64,000 nucleotides of DNA, from the NCBI GenBank assembly GCA_910584865.1, contig CAJUCE010000006.1, forward strand, positions 93,181-157,180. The letters run 5' to 3'. Numbering within the stretch: position 1 is the first letter of the stretch; each line of letters opens with the position of its first letter. Below the pieces are notes generated by a model. That model saw nothing but the letters and a program-made list of their open reading frames with translations. It ran no database searches and was not told where the DNA came from. The DNA is from an uncultured Acetatifactor sp. (GTDB lineage Bacteria; Bacillota; Clostridia; Lachnospirales; Lachnospiraceae). Made by a program: the position numbers and the translations under genes. Below are positions 26,349 to 36,322 of this stretch, piece by piece.

Positions 26349-27158
26349 TCAGCCAATCAGCACCGTCTTCCCCTCAAAAGCAAATCCGTAATGCCGGATC
26401 CGCTCCTGAGAAATCCCCTTCGCTAACAGCTCCACATCATATGCTTTCTCCTCGATCTGCCGCAGCGCAGCCGACACGGTATCCGCCAATGTCTTCTCAT
26501 CCTCCGGATCTCTCACCTTGAATTCCAGCACAAAGGCTGGATCCCCGGCCTTCAGAGGATCCAGTATCACATCATAGCGCCCGAACCCGCTCTCCCGGTT
26601 GGATGTGATGCGGTACCTGTCCGCCAGGTCTACCATCAACCCAAGTACAAAACCATAGTAGAACCGCTCCGGTTCTGTGGCTTCCGACGGCTTATTTCCT
26701 GCGTCAAAGAAACTGAAGGTTGCCAGGGCTGTCCTGTTCACATAGACATTCATCGCCTTTTTGTCATCAGTCAGCATTGCCTTGACAAATGCATTGTAGG
26801 CCGGTGTATAGTCTGCGAACCAGCTATTTATCATCCGTCGAAACATCTGCCGTACTTCCTTATTTGTCAAAGATAACGCGTATACTGCTTCGCTGTAATC
26901 ATTGTCTGCGGTACAGGCATCCACCTTAAGATAACCGCTGGCCAAGAGCAGGCTCCAGATAGAGTTGATATCGCTGTCCAACTGATTAAATATAATCTGT
27001 TCATCAATCACCGCATGGAAGGCTTTGCCCTGCAGCAGGTCTTCCATAACCGTCTTTACCTCTGCTTCTCCCTCCCTGATCAGCTTTCCCACAAGGCTGT
27101 TGGAGCTGGTATTTGCCCAATAGGCCGCGAAGCGTCCTTTCCGATTCCCTGCCGCCAT
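26349..27158 (-). pseudogene. 5'-truncated AAA-ATPase/PD-(D/E)XK nuclease-like gene (DUF1703)
   Basis: The 269-codon frame matches only the C-terminal part of the AAA_9/DUF1703 family: AAYWANTSSNSLVGKLIREG, IDEQIIFNQLD, then the nuclease-like GFGRYDVILDPLKAGDPAFVLEFKVRD and the end YGFAFEGKTVLIG. The P-loop ATPase half is missing. The homology starts within about 35 bases of the alaS stop codon, and the in-frame ATG has no ribosome binding site. The D-(x)n-ExK core of the nuclease domain (DVILDP and EFK) is still present. The fragment may be translated by readthrough from alaS, but is most likely decayed. Confidence 0.78.
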
Positions 27159-27169
27159 ATCTGCTTAAT

Positions 27170-29839
27170 CTACCCCAGCTGGCTCTCCAGCACCTTCGCG
27201 GCCTCTGCGATACAGTCCGGGATGCCCGCCGGATTCTTGCCGCCGGCCTGGGCCATATTCGGGCGGCCGCCTCCGCCTCCGCCTACCTTCGGGGCGATGC
27301 CCTTGATCAGGTTCCCGGCATGAGCCCCCTTTGCCAGCGCCTCCTCAGTGGCCATGGCCACCATGTTCACCTTGCCTCCCGCATTGGACAGCAACACGAT
27401 GACCCCTTCTCCCAGCTTACTTTTAAGCTGGTCTCCCAGGTCACGAAGTCCGTTCATGTCCACATTGTCCACACTGACAGCCAGCAGCTTCACACCCTTC
27501 ACATCCGTCACATTATCCATGACGTCGCCCATGGCTTCCCTTGCCGCTTTTGCCTTCAGGAACTCCAGTTCAGAGGAAAGGGCCTTAATCTGTGCCTGCA
27601 TATGCTCGCATTTTTCCACCAGGCTGGCCGGGGTTGCCTTCAGTACTCTGGCAGCCTCCTCCAGGATATGCTCCTGATTTTTATAATAGGCAAAGACACC
27701 GTTCCCCGTAAGGGCCTCGATCCTGCGGACGCCTGCCGCGATACCGTTCTCGGAGAGGATCTTGAAAGCCGCAATGGAGCCTGTATTTGCCACATGGGTT
27801 CCGCCGCAGAGCTCAGTGGAGAATTCGCCCATATTCACCACACGGACTTCCTCCCCGTATTTCTCGCCGAACAAAGCCATGGCTCCGGTCTTTCGGGCAT
27901 CCTCGATATTCATCACCTGTGTAACCACAGGCAGATTCTCCGCGATCTTTTCATTGACAATCTGCTCTACCTTATCCAGCTCTTCTTTCGTCATGGCTGC
28001 GAAATGGCTGAAGTCGAAGCGCAGTCTCTCCCCGTCCACATAGGAACCGGACTGTTCCACATGGGTACCCAGCACTTCCCGGAGGGCCTTGTGCAGCAGA
28101 TGGGTAGCACTGTGGTTCTTACAGGTATCCCCGCGCTTTCCGGCATCCACAGTGAGAGTCGCCATATCTCCGACTTTTATCATGCCCCTGATAACGGTCC
28201 CGATATGGCCTACCTTTCCGCCCAAAAGCTTCACGGTATCCTTCACCTGGAAGCTGCCGTCCGCAGTCGTAATGATACCTGTGTCTGCATTCTGTCCTCC
28301 CATGGTGGCATAGAAAGGTGTCTCCTCCACAATGACGGTACCCACCTGTCCGTCTGTCAGAGCCTCCACCAGCTCGCTCTCCGTGGTCAGTACGGTGACC
28401 CTGGACTGGTGCTGTAATCTGTCATAACCCACGAACTGCGTAGTAACGGCGGCATCGATGGATTCGTACACCGTCACATCCGCTCCCATATAATTAGTCA
28501 CCTTCCGGGCCTTCCGGGCCATATCCTTCTGCCGCTGCATGCAGACGCCGAATCCGGCCTCGTCGATGGTAAATCCCTTCTCCTCCAGGATCTCCCGGGT
28601 CAGATCCATGGGGAATCCGTAAGTATCGTATAATTTAAAGGCATTCTCTCCGGACAGCTCCGTGATCTTGGCCGTCTTCATCTCATCTTCCATCTGCCCC
28701 AGAATACTTAAGCCCTGATCGATAGTCTTGTCAAATTTATCCTCTTCCTGTGTGAGGACATTGAGGATAAAGTCCCGCTTCTCCATAAGCTCCGGATAGC
28801 CGTCCCTGCTTTCATTGATCACCGTCTCACTTAAGTTTGCCATGAACTTGTCCCTGATGCCCAGGAGTCTGCCATGTCTTGCAGCCCGGCGGATCAGGCG
28901 GCGCAGCACATAGCCTCTTCCCTCGTTGGAGGGCAGGATACCGTCGCTGATCATGAATGTAGTAGAGCGGATATGATCTGTGATCAGGCGGATAGACACA
29001 TCCTTCTCCGGATCGATCTCATATTCCGTCCCTGCGATCTGGCAGATCCGATCCCTGATGGCCTTCATGGTATCGATGTCGAACACAGTATCCACATCCT
29101 GCACCACCACGGCCAGACGCTCCAGGCCCATGCCTGTATCAATATTTTTCTGCGCCAGCTCCGTGTAGTTCCCATGTCCGTCATTGTCGAACTGCGTGAA
29201 CACATTGTTCCATACTTCCATAAAGCGGTCACACTCGCATCCCACCTTACAGTCAGGCTTTCCGCAGCCGTACTTGATACCTCTGTCGTAGTAAATCTCG
29301 GAACAGGGACCGCAGGGACCTGCGCCGTGCTCCCAGAAATTATCGCATTTTCCGTTCTCGTCCCGATAGAAGCGGGTGATTTTTGACCCGGGCACGCCGA
29401 TCTCCTTCGTCCAGATATCGAAAGCCTCATCGTCCTCACAGTAGATAGACGGATAGAGCCGTTCCGGATCCATGCCCACCACCTTCGTCAGAAATTCCCA
29501 GCTCCAGGCAATAGCCTCATGCTTGAAATAATCTCCAAAGGAGAAATTGCCCAGCATCTCAAAAAAGGTCAGATGCCTGGCGGTTTTGCCTACATTCTCT
29601 ATGTCGCCGGTGCGGACGCATTTCTGGCAGGTGGTGACCCTGCGCCTGGGCGGAATCTCCTGTCCGGTGAAATAGGGCTTTAAGGGAGCCATGCCGGAAT
29701 TGATGATCAATAAGCTGTTGTCATTGTGAGGCACCAGGGAAAAGCTCTTCATTTTCAAGTGCCCTTTGCTCTCGAAAAAATCGAGAAACATTCTTCTTAA
29801 CTGGTTTACGCCATAGGGTTTCATGTATTTTTCCTCCAA
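27170..29839 (-). CDS. alaS: alanyl-tRNA synthetase
   Basis: Charges tRNA-Ala with alanine in the cytoplasm. The 889 residues are full length: a class II catalytic core (SFSLVPHNDNSLLIINSGMA; TCQKCVRTGDIENVGKTARH), a tRNA-binding region, the editing domain with HSATHLLHKAL and CGGTHVANTG, and the C-terminal C-Ala domain ending in a glycine-rich GGGGGGRPNMAQAGG. TGGAGG lies 8 bases before the ATG. The leader has no recognisable T-box; it holds a 31-base palindrome instead. Remnants of AAA-family genes lie on both sides. Confidence 0.97.
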   Translation of the reverse strand: MEEKYMKPYGVNQLRRMFLDFFESKGHLKMKSFSLVPHNDNSLLIINSGMAPLKPYFTGQEIPPRRRVTTCQKCVRTGDIENVGKTARHLTFFEMLGNFSFGDYFKHEAIAWSWEFLTKVVGMDPERLYPSIYCEDDEAFDIWTKEIGVPGSKITRFYRDENGKCDNFWEHGAGPCGPCSEIYYDRGIKYGCGKPDCKVGCECDRFMEVWNNVFTQFDNDGHGNYTELAQKNIDTGMGLERLAVVVQDVDTVFDIDTMKAIRDRICQIAGTEYEIDPEKDVSIRLITDHIRSTTFMISDGILPSNEGRGYVLRRLIRRAARHGRLLGIRDKFMANLSETVINESRDGYPELMEKRDFILNVLTQEEDKFDKTIDQGLSILGQMEDEMKTAKITELSGENAFKLYDTYGFPMDLTREILEEKGFTIDEAGFGVCMQRQKDMARKARKVTNYMGADVTVYESIDAAVTTQFVGYDRLQHQSRVTVLTTESELVEALTDGQVGTVIVEETPFYATMGGQNADTGIITTADGSFQVKDTVKLLGGKVGHIGTVIRGMIKVGDMATLTVDAGKRGDTCKNHSATHLLHKALREVLGTHVEQSGSYVDGERLRFDFSHFAAMTKEELDKVEQIVNEKIAENLPVVTQVMNIEDARKTGAMALFGEKYGEEVRVVNMGEFSTELCGGTHVANTGSIAAFKILSENGIAAGVRRIEALTGNGVFAYYKNQEHILEEAARVLKATPASLVEKCEHMQAQIKALSSELEFLKAKAAREAMGDVMDNVTDVKGVKLLAVSVDNVDMNGLRDLGDQLKSKLGEGVIVLLSNAGGKVNMVAMATEEALAKGAHAGNLIKGIAPKVGGGGGGRPNMAQAGGKNPAGIPDCIAEAAKVLESQLG

Positions 29840-29896
29840 AATCCGTATAAGTATGGGACTGCCCGGGGCAGTGTTTCTCCTTTAATTGTAGAGTCT

Positions 29897-29927
29897 ATTA
29901 CAGGAACCGCTTCGCGAACCCTGTAAT
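29897..29927 (-). promoter_or_regulatory. hairpin in the alaS leader
   Basis: A 31-base imperfect palindrome (ATTACAGG...CCTGTAAT arms with GGTTCGC/GCGGTTC inside) lies just downstream of a TATAAT at 29943-29938. A second small palindrome, CTGCCCCGGGCAG, follows nearer the gene. It may affect alaS expression. Confidence 0.5.
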
Positions 29928-30001
29928 CACAAAATCTATTATATCATGTATTTTCATTTTGTATAGTAGAAATTATAGATGAATCCTGTAATCCTGAAAT
30001 A

Positions 30002-30571
30002 TCAATCCAGTAAAAGTTCTTCAATCACACAGCCATGCTTTCCCGTTCTGGTACTATAATTCACTCCTGTCAGAAGAACCTTTCCCCTGAATCCGATTTA
30101 ATTCAAAAATTGCACATAGTCTCTTTCCTGTATCTGGGTCACAGCGCCTTTCGCACTCCTGTTCCACCTGTCCCGCCAAAACGGTATCCGTCATACCATC
30201 TGCAGGCTTCCTGAAAGTCCAGGCCTCCCTTCCTGCACAGTATTCCGACCTCTTCCTCCATAAAACCTGCATATTCTGCCAGAATCCACGGCTGAAGCAT
30301 GGTGTATTCGGCAAAATCCGTCAGAGCCGACTGTGTACCATACTTTTTAATTGGAAGGATTCCCGTCATATAGGCCCCCAAAATAAACCGCGACATTTGC
30401 AGCCCTTTAAATAAGCCGCGGAGTAACTGGATATAAGCCTTGTGTAATCCTGTAATCTTTGGCTTCCCGAAACAGCGCGCCCCATTCGTCTATGATGATA
30501 AAGAATTTTCTGCCTGTTTTCATGCTGACCTGTGCCAGCGCTGGACTTTGCAACTCGCCTGGGGCATTTCC
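30002..30571 (-). pseudogene. decayed AAA-ATPase/nuclease (AAA_9/DUF1703) remnant
   Basis: Pieces in different frames can be ordered along one family member. FFIIIDEWGALFREAKD (Walker B region) is followed by a one-base frameshift, then YIQLLRGLFKGLQ, GAYMTGILPIKKYGTQSALT and RWYDGYRFG. A large deletion follows, then QIQERDYVQFLN, an in-frame TAA, and the family's C-terminus GKVLLTGVNYSTRTGKHGCV. The N-terminal P-loop is gone. It lies between the ABC exporter and alaS. Confidence 0.75.
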
Positions 30572-30573
30572 TC

Positions 30574-32346
30574 CTAAGAGCACCTGGCCAGCTCATAATA
30601 AAGTCCCTTCTTCGCCATCAGTTCCTCATGGGTACCCTCCTCCGCGATTCCCTGGTTGCCTATATAGAGGATACGGTCCGCATTCCGGATGGTGGACAGG
30701 CGATGAGCCACGATGAAGGAAGTCTTACCCTTCAGCAGGACCTCCAGGGCTTCCTGGATCAGCAGTTCTGTCTCCGTGTCGATGGCGCTGGTGGCCTCGT
30801 CCAGGATCACTATGGAAGGATTTTTCAGCACGATCCGGGCAAAGCTGATGAGCTGCCGCTCGCCCGCGGACAGGCCGCTGCCCCGCTCCTCCAGCATATG
30901 CTCATATCCTCCGTTTAAACGCATGATAAATTTATCCGCGAAAATCATCCGTGCGGCCTCCCTGCATTCCTCGTCGGTGGCGTCCCATCTCCCATAGCGA
31001 ATATTGTCCAGGATCGTTCCTTTGAAAATAAAGGGATCCTGCATCAGCACACCTACCTCGGAGCGCAGAGAATAAAGACTGGCATCCCGCACATCCACAT
31101 CGTCTATCCTGACGCTTCCCTCTTTCACATCATAGAAACGGGTCAGCATGCTAATCACCGTGGTCTTACCGGCGCCGGTAGGGCCTACCAGGGCAATGAT
31201 TTCCCCGGGCCTGACATGTAGTGTGAAATGCTTCAGGATGTCCGTATTTTCCTCATAACAGAATGTGACATCCTGAAAGTCTACCTTCCCCTTAACATCC
31301 TTCAGGATAACCGGATTTTCCTTATCCTGAATATCGGCAGGATAGTCGATGGTGTCGAAAACCTGCTCCAGGTTGGAGCTCACCTGGGCCAGCTCCTGGA
31401 TAATGGTGGACAGCTGCGCCAGAGGGTCCTGGAACGCGCCCATATAACTGGTAAAAGTGATCACTACCCCCGCGGTGATTCCCGCATCCCCGCCCAGAAT
31501 CAGCGCCAGGGCAACACCGAAAATACACAATGTCCCGGTATGCCAGAACAGCTGTACCACAGGGCCGTTGAGCCGGGAACGTTTTACAATATTCCACCAC
31601 ATATCCACGCTTTCCTCATGGATTTGCCGGTAGATATCTTTGTTGATTTCGATCCGGTTGTAATTTTTGACAATCTGCTCTCCCATGATAGATTCCACCA
31701 GAAAAGCCGTCCGGTTGGAGTTCTTCGCCCGGTGGGCCGCATACATCTTCCGCAGGCGGGAACGGAGCCTGAAGATGATCGCCATCATGGGCACCACGGA
31801 GGCGAACACGATCAGCGTCAGCATGGGGCTTAAGGAAAGCATGAAAACCGTCACCACCACCAGTTTGACGATATAGATGGCAAACATCATCACATAATTT
31901 GAAAAAAAGTCTGCCAGCCCGTTGATATATTCCGTCACCCGTACTACAATCTTACCGTCTGGGCGGTTGTCGAAATAATCGAAGGAAAGCAGCTGCAGCC
32001 GCTCAAAGATATCTGTCCGTATCTTTGTGATAATGCTTAAGCCCATCTTTCCCATGCTCCTGGCCTGTACGAAGGAGGAAAGTATCTCCGCGGCGGCAAG
32101 CAGCGCCAGACCGCCGCTTACCAATGCCAGCTGGCGATAATCCTGATTTGCCACCACCTCGTCCACTACCAGCTTCAGCAGGCGCGGCGGAAGCAGGGAA
32201 ACCACTGCTGCCACCAGCATCATGCAGCTGACCAAAGCGAGGAGCCGTTTGTAGGGCAGTATGTAGGCCAGCGTCCTGCGAAGCTGCTTTAAGTCAATCT
32301 TTTTTTCGATTTTTTCGTCCTCAAAATAAGTATTTCGTGTTGCCAT
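30574..32346 (-). CDS. ABC exporter half-transporter (canonical site subunit)
   Basis: A 590-residue type IV ABC exporter with six membrane helices (about 20-320) and a nucleotide-binding domain: Walker A GPTGAGKTT, signature LSAGERQLISFARI, Walker B IVILDEATSAID with the catalytic Glu, and H-loop VAHRLST. The start at 32346 (MATRNTYFEDE) has GAGG 8 bases upstream; a frame extending to 32448 adds unrelated residues. A hairpin (32359-32390) lies just before the ribosome binding site. It pairs with the next exporter upstream as a heterodimer, probably multidrug or lipid export. Confidence 0.9.
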   Translation of the reverse strand: MATRNTYFEDEKIEKKIDLKQLRRTLAYILPYKRLLALVSCMMLVAAVVSLLPPRLLKLVVDEVVANQDYRQLALVSGGLALLAAAEILSSFVQARSMGKMGLSIITKIRTDIFERLQLLSFDYFDNRPDGKIVVRVTEYINGLADFFSNYVMMFAIYIVKLVVVTVFMLSLSPMLTLIVFASVVPMMAIIFRLRSRLRKMYAAHRAKNSNRTAFLVESIMGEQIVKNYNRIEINKDIYRQIHEESVDMWWNIVKRSRLNGPVVQLFWHTGTLCIFGVALALILGGDAGITAGVVITFTSYMGAFQDPLAQLSTIIQELAQVSSNLEQVFDTIDYPADIQDKENPVILKDVKGKVDFQDVTFCYEENTDILKHFTLHVRPGEIIALVGPTGAGKTTVISMLTRFYDVKEGSVRIDDVDVRDASLYSLRSEVGVLMQDPFIFKGTILDNIRYGRWDATDEECREAARMIFADKFIMRLNGGYEHMLEERGSGLSAGERQLISFARIVLKNPSIVILDEATSAIDTETELLIQEALEVLLKGKTSFIVAHRLSTIRNADRILYIGNQGIAEEGTHEELMAKKGLYYELARCS

Positions 32347-32536
32347 CGCGTTTCCTCTGTTTCCGGCCCGGGCTTCTTCAATCCGGAAACTTCTTTCTCT
32401 ATTTCTGTTCTTTATACATTTCTGCTTTGCTTTACATATCAAATCCATGTCCTGAGCGTATCTTCATTTCCATTCGCTGTTATCAAACCGGTCAAATACC
32501 AGTTTACTGGCTTGAGAGATATTCCTTTTTCATAGT

Positions 32537-34342
32537 CTACTCCAAATGAACCTCATCTGCCGCCTGCTCCTGCTGGACCCGGTAGATATGGGCAAAATTT
32601 CCTCCCAGCTCCATCAATTCCCGGAAAGTTCCCCTCTCCGTAATAGTACCGTCTTTCATATAAATAATTTCATCACAGTCCACAACAGAGGAAAATCGGT
32701 GGGCAGTGATAATCAACGTCTTCTCCGCAAAGTGTTCATAAATATTTTTCAAAACCACGCGTTCCGTATTCACATCCAGGGCGGATGTGGAATCATCCAG
32801 GACGAAGACCGGGGCATTCTTTAAAAAAGCCCTGGCAATGGAAATCCGCTGCTTCTGTCCGCCGGAAATTCCCAGGCCCCGCTCTCCTACAATCGTCTTG
32901 TATCGTTCGGGAAGGGCATCAATAAAACGGGCTGCCTCCGCGTCTGTAGCCGCCCTAGTCACCATGCGCTCATTGATATCCGCCCGACTGAAGGCAATGT
33001 TGGATTCAATGGTATTGGAAAACAGGAAGACCTCCTGAAAGACATAGGAATACATTTTCCGTAAATTGTCCAGGCTGAATTCCTTAATATCATGCCCGCT
33101 TATGGTAATCTTCCCGGCTGTGATGTCGAAGGCCCGCACCAGAGCCCTGAGGAGCACGCTTTTACCCGAGCCCGTCTCCCCAACGATGCCCAGTTTTTTC
33201 CCATATGGAATATGGAGATTAATATGTTTTAAAATCTCCTGCCCGTCCATCTCCACGGAAACATCTCGAAACTCGATATCCGGCGTATCGCAGCGTAAGT
33301 CTGCCGCTCTGTCCTCCGGCACTTTGCTCTCCTTTTCCATGAAGCGCTTCAAAGCCACCCCGGCTATGGCCTGCTGCTGCATATTAAAAATATGGTTGTT
33401 TACACCTGTTATATTATTCATCAGCCGCATCACATAGGTAGAGGATGACAATATGTAGCCCACCGTCAGACGCCCCTGCATGACCAACAGTGCCCCGATC
33501 ACAATAGTGCTGATATAGGCGATCTGGCGGATTGTGTTAAAAGTCAGATCAAACTTAGAGGAGAGCCATATCTGCTTCATCCGCGCGTCCAGAAAATTCG
33601 TATTTACGCCGCGGAACTTCTCCTTCTCCAGCTCCTCGTTATGAAAAGAACGGACAATGCGGACCGCAGCAATATTTTCCTGGGTGGTCAGGTTCATCTC
33701 CGAGCTTTTCTGGCGGATGGTCTTGAAGTTTTCCCGAGCCTTGCGCTTGAAGCCAAGTACCGTCTTCATCAAAAAAGGCATCAGGAGCAGCGGGATAATC
33801 AAAAAGGAGAGGTCAATCCCTGCGATCAGCACCAACGTGGCTGCCAGCATGAAAATCGCGTCCCCCACATAGGGAATCCTGTGGCAGAACAACTCCTTGA
33901 ACATGATGGTATCGCTGTTTAAGATCTGCAGCAGTTCACCTGAATTATACTCAGCGATAGTGGCGGAATCCAGTTCCATCAATTTTTCGTAGGTCATATA
34001 CCGCAAATCCGTCTCCAGCTTCAGGCCAACCCATTCCTGCATCAAATCCCGGATATAGATCAGCACGATCCGCAGAAGGATCAATATTCCGAAGGCCGCC
34101 GCGATGGCTAAGAAGAGCTCCATGGTACGGGGCTGCCCAAAGCGTCCCGTGAGAAGGAAATGAAAGATACCTCCGCTGTCTTCCTTCACATCCCCCTCCC
34201 GGATCACAAAATCAATCAGGAGCCCGGACAGAAGCGGCAGCAGAAGCTCCGCAAAAATGCCCAGAAAGCTTAGGATTTCTGCCAAAACCGCCACCGGCAT
34301 ATTCTTTTTGAAATATTGATAGCCAAACTTTAGTGTCTCCAT
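32537..34342 (-). CDS. ABC exporter half-transporter (degenerate site subunit)
   Basis: Partner of the 30574 gene. About 601 residues: a six-helix membrane domain, then Walker A GETGSGKS, signature GISGGQKQRISIARA, Walker B VFVLDDSTSALD and H-loop ITAHRFS. Asp replaces the catalytic Glu, as in the degenerate subunit of BmrC/BmrD-type heterodimers. The ATG at 34342 begins METLKFGYQYFKKNMPVA, a normal family start, but AAGGAG lies 13 bases away. An upstream ATG at 34450 would add 36 very basic, glutamine-rich residues and cannot be excluded. The downstream partner starts 190 bases later. Confidence 0.85.
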   Translation of the reverse strand: METLKFGYQYFKKNMPVAVLAEILSFLGIFAELLLPLLSGLLIDFVIREGDVKEDSGGIFHFLLTGRFGQPRTMELFLAIAAAFGILILLRIVLIYIRDLMQEWVGLKLETDLRYMTYEKLMELDSATIAEYNSGELLQILNSDTIMFKELFCHRIPYVGDAIFMLAATLVLIAGIDLSFLIIPLLLMPFLMKTVLGFKRKARENFKTIRQKSSEMNLTTQENIAAVRIVRSFHNEELEKEKFRGVNTNFLDARMKQIWLSSKFDLTFNTIRQIAYISTIVIGALLVMQGRLTVGYILSSSTYVMRLMNNITGVNNHIFNMQQQAIAGVALKRFMEKESKVPEDRAADLRCDTPDIEFRDVSVEMDGQEILKHINLHIPYGKKLGIVGETGSGKSVLLRALVRAFDITAGKITISGHDIKEFSLDNLRKMYSYVFQEVFLFSNTIESNIAFSRADINERMVTRAATDAEAARFIDALPERYKTIVGERGLGISGGQKQRISIARAFLKNAPVFVLDDSTSALDVNTERVVLKNIYEHFAEKTLIITAHRFSSVVDCDEIIYMKDGTITERGTFRELMELGGNFAHIYRVQQEQAADEVHLE

Positions 34343-34551
34343 GATCCTGATTTTACTCCTTTTGATTGTTCCTTTGCTTATGCTTCTTTCGTTTTGCCGC
34401 TTTTTGCCGCCGCCTTTTTGTTTCCCGTTTTCTCGAAATACGCTCTTCATTATCCATCAACCGGGACGGAAAGTCAAGCATAAACTCCTACAAGAAAGAA
34501 AGGCAACGGACTGCCTACTCATTATTTGAAACAATTTAAAACAGCCATACT

Positions 34552-35529
34552 CTACGCATTCTGCAGATGAATCTGCTGTTCCCGAAACATAGGATATCTC
34601 GCGAGGCTTTCCCCGTCCAGTTCCTCCCGGTGCATATCCACTGCCGTAATCTGGCTGTTCTCATAAGTGGTGTAGTAATATATCCCCCTGTCTGCGTTAC
34701 AGCAGGAAGTATAAATCGTTATTTCGTATTTTCCTTCCCCCGCAAGGCAGCATCCCCTCTGCTGCTCCACACTGCCCAGGATATGGAAAAACTGGCTCAC
34801 GCTCTCCCCTTCCGAATCCCCGGAAACAGAGTTAAGCTTCGTAAAAGCGGCCCTGACAAAGCGGGACTGGGAAGATAAATCCCCGGGAAGCCCCAGCGCC
34901 CCCATCCCCCGGCAGTACGTATGAAGCTCCAGCCGGTCCGAAAAATGATTCCGGGGGTCTTCCGGCGACAGATGCATATAGTTGTTCAGTTGAAACATCT
35001 GAAGTTCGAATGACGGATTGTTTGTCAGGATGCCTACCGGATTGTCATACACATGAAGCCCCGTCTTTACGGACTCCACAGTCAGACATCCGTCCTTTCC
35101 GGCAATGATCCAGTGCAGCCCCGCAGGAGGAAGCGTACTGTCAAACGGAGTGTCTGTAAGATTGATTTTCCCAAGCAGACCCCGGGCTTCCTCCACTGTC
35201 CCGCACTGTCCCAGAATCCAGGGAATAAACTCGAATGTGGCCACATTATCCTTTCCCTCTGCCTCCTTCCCATATACCGCATTTCCCGGAAAGTTCAGTC
35301 CCGCCACACCTAAGCCCTTCTCGTTCACGGCATCATAAAAGAGAGGACAGCTCTGGGCCACATGAGCCATGCCGATCATGGCATAATGGCTCTCCCGTAC
35401 TCCTGCCTTCCGAAAGGAAAGCGGGTACCTGCGGGGCATCACCACGATTTCTTCCCCATAGGAAAAATCATAATCCAGTGTGCGCCCAAAATAGAAATCT
35501 TTTGTCTGATAAGTTGCTGCTGTGCACAT
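34552..35529 (-). CDS. choloylglycine/bile salt hydrolase family enzyme
   Basis: An N-terminal-nucleophile amidase of the Cgh/BSH family, which removes glycine or taurine from conjugated bile acids (or acts as a penicillin V acylase or N-acyl amidase). Translation starts at ATG 35529 so that Cys2 becomes the nucleophile; AGGTGG lies about 5 bases upstream. Visible catalytic surroundings are MCTAATY, FGRTLDYDFSYGEEI, GVAGLNFPGNA, ILTNNPSFELQ and SSQSRFVRAAF. The 325 residues are normal. Bile-acid specificity is inferred from the family and the gut-like gene set. It follows the TRIC channel gene by 27 bases and is probably cotranscribed. Confidence 0.88.
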   Translation of the reverse strand: MCTAATYQTKDFYFGRTLDYDFSYGEEIVVMPRRYPLSFRKAGVRESHYAMIGMAHVAQSCPLFYDAVNEKGLGVAGLNFPGNAVYGKEAEGKDNVATFEFIPWILGQCGTVEEARGLLGKINLTDTPFDSTLPPAGLHWIIAGKDGCLTVESVKTGLHVYDNPVGILTNNPSFELQMFQLNNYMHLSPEDPRNHFSDRLELHTYCRGMGALGLPGDLSSQSRFVRAAFTKLNSVSGDSEGESVSQFFHILGSVEQQRGCCLAGEGKYEITIYTSCCNADRGIYYYTTYENSQITAVDMHREELDGESLARYPMFREQQIHLQNA

Positions 35530-35556
35530 AGTTACCACCTTTCTGTCGCTAACCGC

Positions 35557-36195
35557 TCATTTCACCCGCGGCAAATCCCACTCAAAATGCGCTGCCAGAA
35601 TACGGATGGCCACCACCAGGGCTGCCGCAAGCCACAGCGCTCCGGCTCCGCCGATAAGCCTGTCCGCGGTGTAGTAATACACCATGGCACCGGCCATGGC
35701 GGCCAGGGCATAGATTCGTTTCCGGAAAATCTTCGGCACCTCCCCGGCCATGGTATCCCGCAGCATGCCGCCGCCCACGCCGGTGAGCACCCCCACGAAA
35801 ATGGAGAGAAAGCCGTTCTCTCCATATCCGCATTCAACCGCCGTCTCGACACCGATGACGGCAAACAGCCCCAATCCCAGGGAATCCACCAGGTTGAGAA
35901 ACATTTCAAACCAGTAGCGGTCCTTCTCTGACCATGTATGACGCGCCAGGACAAAGGCAAGCAGCGCCGTCCCACTGGCCCAGGCCACATAGACCGGATT
36001 CTGAAACGCCGCCGGGGGCGTGATTCCTAAAAGCAGGTCACGTATGACCCCGCCGCCCACTGCCGTCACCACCCCAAGTACCACCACGCCAAGAATGTCC
36101 ATTTTCTTCCGGATTGCCGTCATGGCCCCCGAAATGGAAAAAGCCACTGTTCCCAGGATTTCCGTAATGGAAACCATATATTCCAGCCAGTTCAT
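35557..36195 (-). CDS. TRIC-family cation channel (UPF0126/YadS-like)
   Basis: A seven-helix membrane protein of 212 residues made of two similar halves, each with the signature GGGVIRDLLLG (first) and GGGMLRDTMAG (second). Prokaryotic TRIC channels conduct monovalent cations across the cytoplasmic membrane; some relatives are also proposed to carry amino acids. ATG 36195 is preferred, with GGGAGG 12 bases away; a TTG further up gives seven extra residues. The bile salt hydrolase gene follows directly. Confidence 0.88.
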   Translation of the reverse strand: MNWLEYMVSITEILGTVAFSISGAMTAIRKKMDILGVVVLGVVTAVGGGVIRDLLLGITPPAAFQNPVYVAWASGTALLAFVLARHTWSEKDRYWFEMFLNLVDSLGLGLFAVIGVETAVECGYGENGFLSIFVGVLTGVGGGMLRDTMAGEVPKIFRKRIYALAAMAGAMVYYYTADRLIGGAGALWLAAALVVAIRILAAHFEWDLPRVK

Positions 36196-36322
36196 AAAAT
36201 TTTGTATCCCTCCCAAATCCCCAGCTTTCTTTTGCCTGTAACGCCATATCTAAGGCGCCATCAATTCTACCCGCACGTCTCATTTCCGATATTTTTTTGG
36301 AATAATATCTTTGTCCATATCC

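Noticed and set aside
27113..28417. Plus-strand frame of 434 codons opposite alaS
   Set aside because: alaS on the other strand is certain; the antisense product shows no domain.
29840..30000. T-box riboswitch before alaS
   Set aside because: No T-box sequence or antiterminator/terminator pair could be found; only short palindromes.
26349..30571. alaS inserted into the middle of one AAA-ATPase/DUF1703 gene, leaving halves on both sides
   Set aside because: The upstream remnant carries its own C-terminal end (30002-30090), so the two fragments come from different gene copies.
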